Part shown: positions 36,290-44,270 of the stretch, one piece after another
Layout of the letters: each line of letters starts with the position of its first letter
How positions within the stretch are numbered: the first letter of the stretch is position 1
Notes under the pieces: generated by a model
Database searches by the model: none
The model's input: the letters and a program-made list of their open reading frames with translations, nothing else
Told to the model about the DNA's origin: nothing
Assembly (NCBI RefSeq): GCF_033097485.1
Contig: NZ_AP028634.1
Coordinates: forward strand, 1,355,126-1,419,125
Direction of reading: 5' to 3'
Source of the DNA: Pyrofollis japonicus
Lineage (GTDB): Archaea > Thermoproteota > Thermoprotei_A > Sulfolobales > Pyrodictiaceae
Length of the DNA: 64,000 nucleotides
Program-made: the position numbers and the translations under genes

Positions 36290-37465
36290 CTACTGCATCT
36301 CCTTGAGCTTAGACCCATATTCAATAAGCACTAGTGAAGACGCCAAGAAGAACATTAGGCTTGCCAAGTATGGTAAGGTAGGTCTTATTGATGCAAGGAG
36401 CCCAGCCAGTGCTGGTGATGCTAAGGCTATTAGTCTCCTATAGCTTGATAGAGCTGACAGTATGCTGCTTGCCTTCTCTTTTGGTATTTTGCTAAAGATC
36501 CATGATCTGTAGAAGGGGAATGCAAGTATGTCGCCGAACCTAGCAATGAGATAAGCCGCAACGACCAATATGAACGGTGGGTTCATGTACATTATTAGAG
36601 CCCATAGGGATATCAGTATGTACCCTAACGCTATGGCCTTAAACCTATGCTTGCTGCCTATTTTCTCGGAAATGTATGTTGCTGCTATGGCCCCCACAGA
36701 GATTGCCGCCTCAACGACCATGGCTTCAAAGAGCGTCAAGCCGAGAACGTTGACTACGTAGTTGAGTAATACAATCTCTGGCGCCATGGACCATGCAAGT
36801 GTGGTTAGCGCTTCTAATACCAGGATGAGCCTAAACTCATTGTCTACTTTGAACTCGAATTTCTCAGCGCTAATTCTTTCCTCAACGTTTAGCCGAGGCA
36901 GGAACCTTAGTAGGTAGAATACGGTGAGAATTGATACTAGGCCAAATACCACGAATCCTACCCTATAGTGATATGGTGTATTAAGTACATGGCCGAATAT
37001 GTATCCCAGCACCAAGAATCCTATCAGCTGGCTTATCTCGGGCAATCTGATATGCCATGCAAAGATCTCCTCTATTTTGTTTTCAGGATAGAGTATTCTT
37101 TCCGTAGCCTGATAGAGCGGGTAGAATATACCCGCTATATCCCCTATGAGTAATCCCAGGAAGAGCATTAAGGGCGCTATAGGACCGTATGCTAGCCCAT
37201 AGAGTATATATGATACTCCTTCAAGAGCATCTATGAGTACAAGGCCATGCCTGATCGCGATCTTATCAAATATTTTTCCAACAATATACGTAGCAGGGAT
37301 AGATAGTACATGCACAAGGGTAAATATTGCGCCAATTTCTAGAACACTATAACCCGTCATAAACATGTACATAGGCAGCATATACCATGTTATCAACAGC
37401 GGTGATATAATGGTATGGTACAATATGTAGCGGCGGGCATCAACGGGAATCTCACGCCATCTCAT
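36290..37465 (-). CDS. Major facilitator superfamily transporter
   Basis: 391 residues with eleven or twelve hydrophobic helices throughout. The loop between helices 2 and 3 carries the MFS-like GKIFDKIAIRHGLVLIDALEG, and the second half repeats it around YISEKIGSKHRFKAIALGYIL. Substrate unknown. It lies alone between tRNA-Pro and the GlpA-like gene; with GDPD and GlpA nearby a glycerol-phosphate-type or lipid-derived substrate could be imagined, but this is only context. Confidence 0.88.
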   Translation of the reverse strand: MRWREIPVDARRYILYHTIISPLLITWYMLPMYMFMTGYSVLEIGAIFTLVHVLSIPATYIVGKIFDKIAIRHGLVLIDALEGVSYILYGLAYGPIAPLMLFLGLLIGDIAGIFYPLYQATERILYPENKIEEIFAWHIRLPEISQLIGFLVLGYIFGHVLNTPYHYRVGFVVFGLVSILTVFYLLRFLPRLNVEERISAEKFEFKVDNEFRLILVLEALTTLAWSMAPEIVLLNYVVNVLGLTLFEAMVVEAAISVGAIAATYISEKIGSKHRFKAIALGYILISLWALIMYMNPPFILVVAAYLIARFGDILAFPFYRSWIFSKIPKEKASSILSALSSYRRLIALASPALAGLLASIRPTLPYLASLMFFLASSLVLIEYGSKLKEMQ

Positions 37466-37879
37466 ACCGTTCGCCTATCAACACGGCAGATGCTGCTTGT
37501 CGTTCACACGATAAAGGCCTCGGCGTTTAAATCGTTATATGTGAGTGCTTATCAAGATAAATATAGCAATATATAGATGAAGGCAAGTTGCAATAAATGT
37601 GGCTAGCCATAAAGGAATTAGCACACGTATTTTAGCTATCTATATTCAGCTCGTTTGCTATATTGCACAGAATGTGGCAAAACGATCCCGGATAACGCCC
37701 TACGAGTCCAAGGCGAGAATGCCCAATCATGTGGCTTTGCAAAAACGGTTTCGCAAAGATAGGGTCGAAATATAAGCCGTATCTATCTATATGTGGTTAA
37801 ACGTTTTCTATGCTTACTGTTTCGGCATTTGTATTAAAAAATGGTGGTGTTTCTTTCTCAAATTACCGGCTGATTTAGG
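37466..37879. other. 413-bp gap with possible zinc-ribbon gene relic
   Basis: No intact gene. One plus-strand frame reads ATG at 37577 giving MKASCNKCG then a stop, two more stops, then from 37622 an open run with YCTECGKTIPDNALRVQGE and a later Cys, closing with TAG. Two CxxCG knuckles in one frame suggest a decayed zinc-ribbon gene or chance. TATA-like runs (AATATAAG near 37771, TATTAAAAAA near 37832) probably serve the GlpA-like gene. Confidence 0.35.
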
Positions 37880-39199
37880 TTGGCTCGGTCTTTCGATGTT
37901 ATCGTTATAGGCGCTGGCGTCAATGGTGTTTGGTCTGCCCTTGACCTTGCTCTTCGCGGGCTCCGCGTGGCCGTTATTGATAAGGGTTCCTTGGCCAGCG
38001 AGACCAGCGGCAAGTTCCATGGGCTTCTTCACAGCGGTGCTAGGTACGTGGTAAGAGATCCCGCCGCTGCTGTGGAGAGTTGGCACGAGAACCAGGTCTT
38101 GTCCCGTATTGCTTCACACGCTATTGAGGATACAGGAGGCTATTTTGTCGCTGTTACTAAGAGTGACGAGGAATACTATGACGAGTTCACCAAGGGGCTA
38201 AGAAAAGCGGGGATTCCTTACCATGATGTAGACGTCTCCGAGGCTCTGAAAGAGGAGCCTGAGCTTTCGAAAGAGATTAGGCGCGTTGTCGAGGTTCCAG
38301 ATAAGGTTGTTTATGCAAGGGATCTTATGGCCAGTGTTGCACTTGCTGCGTATCGTGAAGGAGCGCTTTTACTCGAGTACATGGAGGCCGTGGAGATAAA
38401 AGAGGATGGGGACGAACTCCGCGTGAGGGTTCACGACAAGCTGAAAGACAGTACTCTAGAGTTTAGGGCTAGGGCTGTCGTTAATGCTGCAGGACCCTGG
38501 GCAGGGGAGGTTGCTCGACGTGCAGGCGTCGAGGACGTTGATGTGCTTCTCACCGCTGGCACAATTATAGTTTATAACCAGAGGCTTACGAGGCGTGTTA
38601 TAAATCGCATGAGGCCTCCTTCTGATGGAGATATTCTCGTGCCTTATGGATCTGTCTCCCTCATGGGCACGACGGCGTTTATTGTTGAGAACCCAGACGA
38701 GCTACAGGTTAGTGAAGAAGATGTAGAGTTCCTTGTAAAAGAGGGCTCCGTGATGGTGCCAAGGCTTGCAAGGCTCCCCGTGAAGCGGGCATATGTAAGT
38801 ATTCGTCCCCTTATCAGAGTCGCTTCAAGAGAGGGCTCCGGAAACGTCGGTAGAGAAGCGACTAGGTCGTTTAGGATAGTAGCGCATGAAAGGCCGAAAG
38901 GCTTCTTCACCATAATTGGTGGAAAATTCGTTACCGGGAGACTTGTAGGTGAGAAGACCGGCAATATAGTGGCTGAATACTTGGGCACCTCTAAGAAATC
39001 GTCAACCAATAATATAAGGCTTCTCGAAACCGGTGATCCGTATGAAGAGCTCAGAGTATTGACTGGCGCTAATGAACTAGTGGTTAAGAACATTATGTCA
39101 TTAAAGAACGGCATGGATGAAGAACGAGGAAGGATGGCCGCATACATGTTCATACAAGGCTTCATCGCTGCCGAAAGCAGAAAAGCAATAGGTGCTTAG
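37880..39199 (+). CDS. FAD-dependent glycerol-3-phosphate dehydrogenase-like protein (GlpA type)
   Basis: DAO-family flavoprotein, 439 residues: FAD-binding VIVIGAGVNGVWSALDLALRGLRVAVIDKG (about 6-35), ETSGKFHGLLHSGARYV, and a second dinucleotide region with ARAVVNAAGPWAGEVA. The family oxidises sn-glycerol-3-phosphate to DHAP; other DAO substrates are possible. The C-terminal bfd-like Fe-S domain of bacterial GlpA is absent, and no GlpB or GlpC neighbours exist. TTG start with TAGG upstream. Its stop region overlaps the CoxG-like gene by 1 bp, so the two are coupled. Confidence 0.85.
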   Translation: MARSFDVIVIGAGVNGVWSALDLALRGLRVAVIDKGSLASETSGKFHGLLHSGARYVVRDPAAAVESWHENQVLSRIASHAIEDTGGYFVAVTKSDEEYYDEFTKGLRKAGIPYHDVDVSEALKEEPELSKEIRRVVEVPDKVVYARDLMASVALAAYREGALLLEYMEAVEIKEDGDELRVRVHDKLKDSTLEFRARAVVNAAGPWAGEVARRAGVEDVDVLLTAGTIIVYNQRLTRRVINRMRPPSDGDILVPYGSVSLMGTTAFIVENPDELQVSEEDVEFLVKEGSVMVPRLARLPVKRAYVSIRPLIRVASREGSGNVGREATRSFRIVAHERPKGFFTIIGGKFVTGRLVGEKTGNIVAEYLGTSKKSSTNNIRLLETGDPYEELRVLTGANELVVKNIMSLKNGMDEERGRMAAYMFIQGFIAAESRKAIGA

Positions 39200-39675
39200 T
39201 GATGAATAAGCATGAAACCGTGTTACATGGGGAGTTCACGGTAAATAGGGACAACGAATACGTAATTGCTTTTCTTACCTCGCCTAAGAAGATTGCTCCG
39301 TGCTTACCCGATCTAATAGAGTGGAAACAACACAATGACACCAAGTTTCAAGCAGTGTTTCGGGTCGATATAGGTGGCGTTGTAGAATACATATCGAGAT
39401 TGCGCAGCAAGACAGTAATAGAGATCAAGAAGAAGCAAGCAAATGAAATAATCTACGAATTTAGGGGAGAAATAGCTCGAGCACCGTTCTCTGGCACAAT
39501 AAGGCTAGATGTTATACCGCTCGGAAACAATCGATCAAAGATAAGGTGGCAGGCAAGTATCAATCTCGGGAAAGCACTAAGGCTTCTAAATAAATTCATT
39601 GACACTGAGAAAACGATCCAAAGAATTGTAAACAAAGTTGTTGATTCAATAGTTAGATGCATTGAGGAACAATAA
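39199..39675 (+). CDS. CoxG-like SRPBCC-domain protein
   Basis: 158 residues matching the START-like fold of CoxG: FTVNRDNEYVIAFLTSPKKIAPCLPDLIEW, KTVIEIKKKQANEIIYEF, FSGTIRLDVIP and a C-terminal helix. CoxG helps carbon monoxide dehydrogenase reach the membrane in bacteria, but no cox genes are here. Overlap with the GlpA-like gene suggests it aids that flavoprotein, perhaps in membrane or quinone docking. Inference only. Confidence 0.72.
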   Translation: MMNKHETVLHGEFTVNRDNEYVIAFLTSPKKIAPCLPDLIEWKQHNDTKFQAVFRVDIGGVVEYISRLRSKTVIEIKKKQANEIIYEFRGEIARAPFSGTIRLDVIPLGNNRSKIRWQASINLGKALRLLNKFIDTEKTIQRIVNKVVDSIVRCIEEQ

Positions 39676-39763
39676 ATAGGCAATGGCAACAGATTAAGAA
39701 TTATCATAAACATAGATTCATGGATTCCGTTTGCTAGTCGATTGGTTAAAGCACAACCGTTAA

Positions 39764-40342
39764 TTAGCTATTAAAAGGCTTGGCTACAAGCTTGATGTCA
39801 TAGTCATGTTTTTGCTGTACATTATCTAGCTTAATCCATAGTATAAGCTTGTAGCTTGGGTCATCAACCGCACTGGGTAATTCGTGGTAATTAGGAAACG
39901 GAAGCATATCAATAACAAAATGTCCCCATACTCCACTATTGCCAACACTCCTAAAGGGACCATAAGAATATGCTTTTGAAGCCACGCCAGTACTTATGCT
40001 CGTTATTTTGATTGGTATGTTCCCCTCATTTGAAACAACTAGGCCGATCCATAGGGTGTTCTCGTTCCCTTTCAGCGATTCTACGTGTAGATGTACAGCC
40101 AAAGGATCATCACTATCAATAAGTAATGATGCTTCGCATTTGTCACATACGATTTTTGAAGAGGTTATTCTTGGATCAATTTTCCCGATGTTGATTACAC
40201 CTTCTATTCTTAATTGCTGGCTCCATAAGGCATATGCCGCCGAGACTAGTACTATAGTGGTTGCTAGCATCATTGGGAGAAGAATGCTTGTGTGATGCGT
40301 ATACACTTTCGTTTCTACCCTGGTATGTACAATGTTCTGCAA
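39764..40342 (-). CDS. Exported protein resembling TasA/SipW-dependent family
   Basis: 192 residues. A long N-terminal region with a hydrophobic helix (about 21-41) ends in YALWSQQLRIEGVINIGKID, the same pattern (small residues, then W/F-S, L, I-x-G, TG-x-I/V-D) seen just after the signal in TasA/CalY-type surface-fibre subunits. The remainder is a beta-rich domain with two Cys (VCDKCE). Function unknown: a filament, cannula or surface-layer component is possible. Isolated gene, convergent with CoxG-like. Confidence 0.7.
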   Translation of the reverse strand: MQNIVHTRVETKVYTHHTSILLPMMLATTIVLVSAAYALWSQQLRIEGVINIGKIDPRITSSKIVCDKCEASLLIDSDDPLAVHLHVESLKGNENTLWIGLVVSNEGNIPIKITSISTGVASKAYSYGPFRSVGNSGVWGHFVIDMLPFPNYHELPSAVDDPSYKLILWIKLDNVQQKHDYDIKLVAKPFNS

Positions 40343-40483
40343 GATAGTTAACAGTAGTGTATGAACAATATATACTCCGGGTATACTGGTGCCACACGTC
40401 TTAGCAGCCCTACTGGAATTGATTATGGGCTAACAGACATACGTGTTAAAGAACCTATATAAGGGATTTTATGAAGTGTGTGA

Positions 40484-41353
40484 GTGAGGGTCTGCGAAGC
40501 ATTGTTACCAGCACCACTAGTGGCATTTCTGCTGGTTGTACTATTCTCGACGATAATTGTTAGAATAGGCGCTAAGGCTTTCGAGAAAACCGGTTTAAGC
40601 AAGGATGTTGCAATATTCCAGGCAACTTCAGCATTTACCGGCGTCGGATTCACGACATCCGAAGCAGAGTATATTACAAATCATCCCGTAAGAAGACGGA
40701 TAGCATTATGGCTCATGAAGCTTGGCAGTGCAGGACTAACATCAGCTGTCGCATCACTAGTCTTAACATTCGTCGGCAACACGTCTAGCCAAATGCTTAT
40801 CAACGGTATAGCAGTCCTAGGAGGCATTGGCCTAATATACTTGTTTTCGCGATCAAACCTTATGGATAAGGCCCTCGGCAAGTTTATTGAGTGGGCTAGC
40901 ACAAGGTGGGCAAACCTCAAGATAATTGACTACGAGCACGTATTAGGTTTGAGCAAGGGCTACACAATATCCATTATACGTGTCAAACCGGGCTCGTGGC
41001 TTGACGGAAAGTCGCTCCGCGAAGCAAAGCTTCGCGACGAAGGAGTAGTAGTTCTGGGAGTCTATAGGCAGACACCCCAAGGCGAGATTTTTATCGGCGC
41101 ACCCCGGCCGGATTTCAAGATCCGAGGCGGCGATAGGCTGGTATGCTATGGCCCCGAAGACGTGCTGGAAGGTCTGCCGGAGCGAATCAAGGGCCCACGC
41201 GGTGACCTTGAGCACGCCATAGCTGTCGCAAGACAGAAGATAAAGGAGGCGGTTGAGGAGGAGGAGATAAAGGAGGCAGAAATAGCGGGGCCTGCAACCG
41301 AGGCTCCAAGCGCAGTTGCCATTAGAGACAAGAACGCTGAGCTAACAGCGTAG
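40484..41353 (+). CDS. Membrane protein with TrkH-like pore loop and RCK_C (TrkA-C) domain
   Basis: 289 residues. Three or four hydrophobic segments (about 8-30, 80-100, 104-122) surround FQATSAFTGVGFTTSEAEY (46-64), which resembles the selectivity-filter loop of TrkH/KtrB potassium transporters. A TrkA-C/RCK_C domain follows (about 155-235; GYTISIIRVKPGSWLDGKSLREAKLRDEGVVVLGV, GGDRLVCYGPED). Only one filter-like loop is present, where TrkH has four. It may form an oligomeric channel or be regulatory. The C-terminal 50 residues are charged. GTG start. Confidence 0.72.
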   Translation: MRVCEALLPAPLVAFLLVVLFSTIIVRIGAKAFEKTGLSKDVAIFQATSAFTGVGFTTSEAEYITNHPVRRRIALWLMKLGSAGLTSAVASLVLTFVGNTSSQMLINGIAVLGGIGLIYLFSRSNLMDKALGKFIEWASTRWANLKIIDYEHVLGLSKGYTISIIRVKPGSWLDGKSLREAKLRDEGVVVLGVYRQTPQGEIFIGAPRPDFKIRGGDRLVCYGPEDVLEGLPERIKGPRGDLEHAIAVARQKIKEAVEEEEIKEAEIAGPATEAPSAVAIRDKNAELTA

Positions 41354-41480
41354 CAGCCTCGTAATACTTCTTCGGGATGCGTGTTTTTCGAGGACTTATA
41401 AGACCACGGTCTATCGCGATACTTATCCGCTGCAACACGCCTATTCCTACACGGACTAAGTTAATCCATTACGCCGAGGC

Positions 41481-43448
41481 TTGATTATTGTGTCCTCGCA
41501 CAAAGAGGTTCTAGCTCCTCCTAAGACGCGCGTAATAATGCTGGGCAACGTTGCAATAGCACGAGGCTTCCTTGAGGCCGGGCTGCAATTCGCGGCAGCT
41601 TATCCAGGAACACCTAGCACGGAGATAGTTGAAGCGCTATCTACTGCATCAAGAGTCCTAGGAGGAAAACCGTATGTTGAATGGAGCACGAACGAGAAGG
41701 TTGCAGTTGAGGCAGCCCTCGGCGCAGCCATAGCAGGTGTAAGAGCCGTTGCAACGATGAAACATGTTGGACTCAATGTCGCTGCTGACCCGTTCTTTAG
41801 CAGTGCTTATCTCGGAGTAAGTGGCGCCCTCGTTATAGTAACTGCTGACGATCCCTGGATGTGGAGCAGCCAGAACGAGCAAGACAATAGATGGTACGGG
41901 CTTCACGCATATGTACCCGTCATTGAGCCTACAGGTGCGCAGGACGCTAAGGAGGCTGCCCGGCTAGCGTTAAGCTATAGCGAGAAGTATAAGCGCCCAT
42001 TCATACTTAGGACTACAACACGTATTGCCCATACCCGTGTACCAGTTGATACAGGGGAGATACCTCTTGAAAAACTTGAACCACAAGGCGAGTTCATAAA
42101 GGATCCCTCCAAGTGGACCCTTGTACCACAATATGCTCGAAGAAAACGACTCGAACTACTTGATTTCTGGGACAAAGTGTCAGAAGAACTGGCCGACTTT
42201 CCGCTAAATAGTGTCGAGGGCTCAGGCGATATCGCAGTAGTGGGGGTAGGAATAGGTTACCGCTATGCAAAGGAAGCTATATCAATGCTAGGCGCACAGG
42301 ATAAGATCACACTGTTTAAGGTTTCGACAAGTGTTCCGCTCCCGCGGGCTCTTGCAGAAAAGATCTCGAGCTATGATACAATACTTGTCATTGAGGAGGG
42401 CGACCCTGTAGTAGAGATGCAGCTAAAAACTGTTCTCCAAGAGCTTGGCTCGAGAGCCAGAGTGTATGGAAAGCACGGCAAACCTCTCTTACCGCGATAC
42501 GGCGAACTCGGCCTAGAGAAGGTAGTATCAGCGCTCTCAACTGTACTGGGCATAGAGCCGCCTACCTGGGCGAAAGAGCCGCCCAAACCTAGTGGTCAAA
42601 AACTGCCTCCTAGGCCGCCAGTACTCTGTCCTGGTTGCCCCTATAGAGGATTCTTCTACGCGCTCCGGCGTGCAGTGAATAAGCTGCGTCTCAAACCAGT
42701 CTATAGCGGCGATATAGGCTGCTATAGCCTAGGTGTGAACCCGCCATTCTATGTTCAAGACACGATAATAGAAATGGGAGGCAGCATAGGTGCTGGGAAC
42801 GGGTTCTCACACGTACTGCGCGGTGATAGAGACATAGTTATAGCCATAATAGGAGATTCGACGTTCTTCCATAGCGGTGTCCCACCACTCATAAACGCAG
42901 TTTATAACAAGGCTCCTCTCTTGGTTATAGTGCTCGATAACCACACTACAGCTATGACAGGTCACCAACCGCACCCAGGAACAGGTGTTCTCGCAATAGG
43001 GGAACAAGTAGAGCCTATGAGTATTGAAAGCGTGGCACGAGGAGTAGGTGTTGAAAAAGTACTGGTAGCGGATCCTTTTGACGTAAAAGATTCGGAGACA
43101 AAGCTCGTAGAAGCACTACGCTATGTAAAAGAGAACAAGAAACCAGCAGTCCTTGTAGCCAAGGGTGCATGCATACTGGTAGCTTTGCGCACCGCCGCAA
43201 AGAACGGAATACGCCCTGTACCATACCGTGTCAACCTAGAGAAGTGTACTGGATGCGGAATCTGCTACACAGCCTTCAACTGCCCAGCAATCTATCGCCG
43301 TCCCGACGGCAAGGCCGAGATAGACCCTGCACTCTGCACTGGATGCGGCGTGTGCGCTGAGATCTGCCCATTCAAAGCATTCGAGCCAGTAGAAGAACCT
43401 AACCCAGAATGGTTCAAGATAATGAGAACAGCCAGACCAGTTTATTAA
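41481..43448 (+). CDS. iorA: Indolepyruvate:ferredoxin oxidoreductase alpha subunit
   Basis: Thiamine-pyrophosphate enzyme that oxidises aryl pyruvates from amino acid degradation to acyl-CoA with reduction of ferredoxin. 655 residues: pyrimidine-binding domain with YPGTPSTEI, TPP-binding domain with CPGCPYRGFFYAL and GDIGCYSLGVNPP...EMGGSIGAGNG and GDSTFFHSG, and two C-terminal 4Fe-4S motifs (C586-C601 region CTGCGICYTAFNCP, and CTGCGVCAEICP near 618). TTG start. Paired with iorB 29 bp downstream. Confidence 0.95.
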   Translation: MIIVSSHKEVLAPPKTRVIMLGNVAIARGFLEAGLQFAAAYPGTPSTEIVEALSTASRVLGGKPYVEWSTNEKVAVEAALGAAIAGVRAVATMKHVGLNVAADPFFSSAYLGVSGALVIVTADDPWMWSSQNEQDNRWYGLHAYVPVIEPTGAQDAKEAARLALSYSEKYKRPFILRTTTRIAHTRVPVDTGEIPLEKLEPQGEFIKDPSKWTLVPQYARRKRLELLDFWDKVSEELADFPLNSVEGSGDIAVVGVGIGYRYAKEAISMLGAQDKITLFKVSTSVPLPRALAEKISSYDTILVIEEGDPVVEMQLKTVLQELGSRARVYGKHGKPLLPRYGELGLEKVVSALSTVLGIEPPTWAKEPPKPSGQKLPPRPPVLCPGCPYRGFFYALRRAVNKLRLKPVYSGDIGCYSLGVNPPFYVQDTIIEMGGSIGAGNGFSHVLRGDRDIVIAIIGDSTFFHSGVPPLINAVYNKAPLLVIVLDNHTTAMTGHQPHPGTGVLAIGEQVEPMSIESVARGVGVEKVLVADPFDVKDSETKLVEALRYVKENKKPAVLVAKGACILVALRTAAKNGIRPVPYRVNLEKCTGCGICYTAFNCPAIYRRPDGKAEIDPALCTGCGVCAEICPFKAFEPVEEPNPEWFKIMRTARPVY

Positions 43449-43477
43449 CATAAACTAGCTCAAAGGGGTGAGACGAT

Positions 43478-44065
43478 ATGTCTTCAAATACACTAAACCT
43501 GGTCATAACGGGTGTTGGGGGCCAAGGCCAAATAACACTTGCAAGAGTAATTGCAGAAGCTGCACTGCTCAGAGGTGTTAATGCTATAGTTGCAGAGACG
43601 CATGGATTAAGCCAGAGAGGAGGAACTGTAATAGTTCATGTAAGGCTCGGTGAAGTAGAAGCACCACTTATACCTCCCGGTACTGCTGACGCAATACTAG
43701 CTATGGAGCTTATAGAGGCTGCGCGTTATGCGTACTATCTTAGAAAGGGCTCAATAGCTGTCGTGAATGACTACCTTGTTCCACCACCATTACCCAAAAT
43801 AGAGGTGCCAAGCCGGGATGAGCTACTAGGTATTGTTAGAAGTTATTCAGATAGAGTTGTACTAGTGCCAGCAACTCATGAAGCGCTCCGTATAGGTGAC
43901 TCAAGAGTGGCTAATATGATATTGCTCGGGGCGGCTATAAAGTCAAACATCTTTAAAGACTTCATAGATTTCTCTAGCGCCGAAGAAGCTATTAAGAGAG
44001 TGCTTGGAAGGGCTGCTAAGCCGAACATAGAGGCCTTGCACCGGGGAGCCGATCTAGCTAAGTAG
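43478..44065 (+). CDS. iorB: Indolepyruvate:ferredoxin oxidoreductase beta subunit
   Basis: Gamma-type 2-oxoacid oxidoreductase subunit, 195 residues: VITGVGGQGQITLARVIAEAA at the N-terminus, ETHGLSQRGGTVIVHVR and ADAILAMELIEAARY. Standard length and motifs. ATG at 43478 has AAGGGGTGAG upstream. Forms the IorAB complex for peptide fermentation, fitting an amino-acid-using hyperthermophile. Confidence 0.95.
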   Translation: MSSNTLNLVITGVGGQGQITLARVIAEAALLRGVNAIVAETHGLSQRGGTVIVHVRLGEVEAPLIPPGTADAILAMELIEAARYAYYLRKGSIAVVNDYLVPPPLPKIEVPSRDELLGIVRSYSDRVVLVPATHEALRIGDSRVANMILLGAAIKSNIFKDFIDFSSAEEAIKRVLGRAAKPNIEALHRGADLAK

Positions 44066-44270
44066 CTTTTTCGTAATGATTTGGCTACGTTTTTCGTCCT
44101 CTATTTACTCTTTGCTCCTCTTTCCGGAAGTTGTAAACGACTTTATTGAGTACAGAAGCTTATTGATTTGAGAAACACTATTCTTCCTTATCCTTCTAGC
44201 ACAGATTCCGGAGCATTAATGCATGGAACATTATGGTGGCAGATTGTACTGATAAGGGGAGGAGTTTGCG

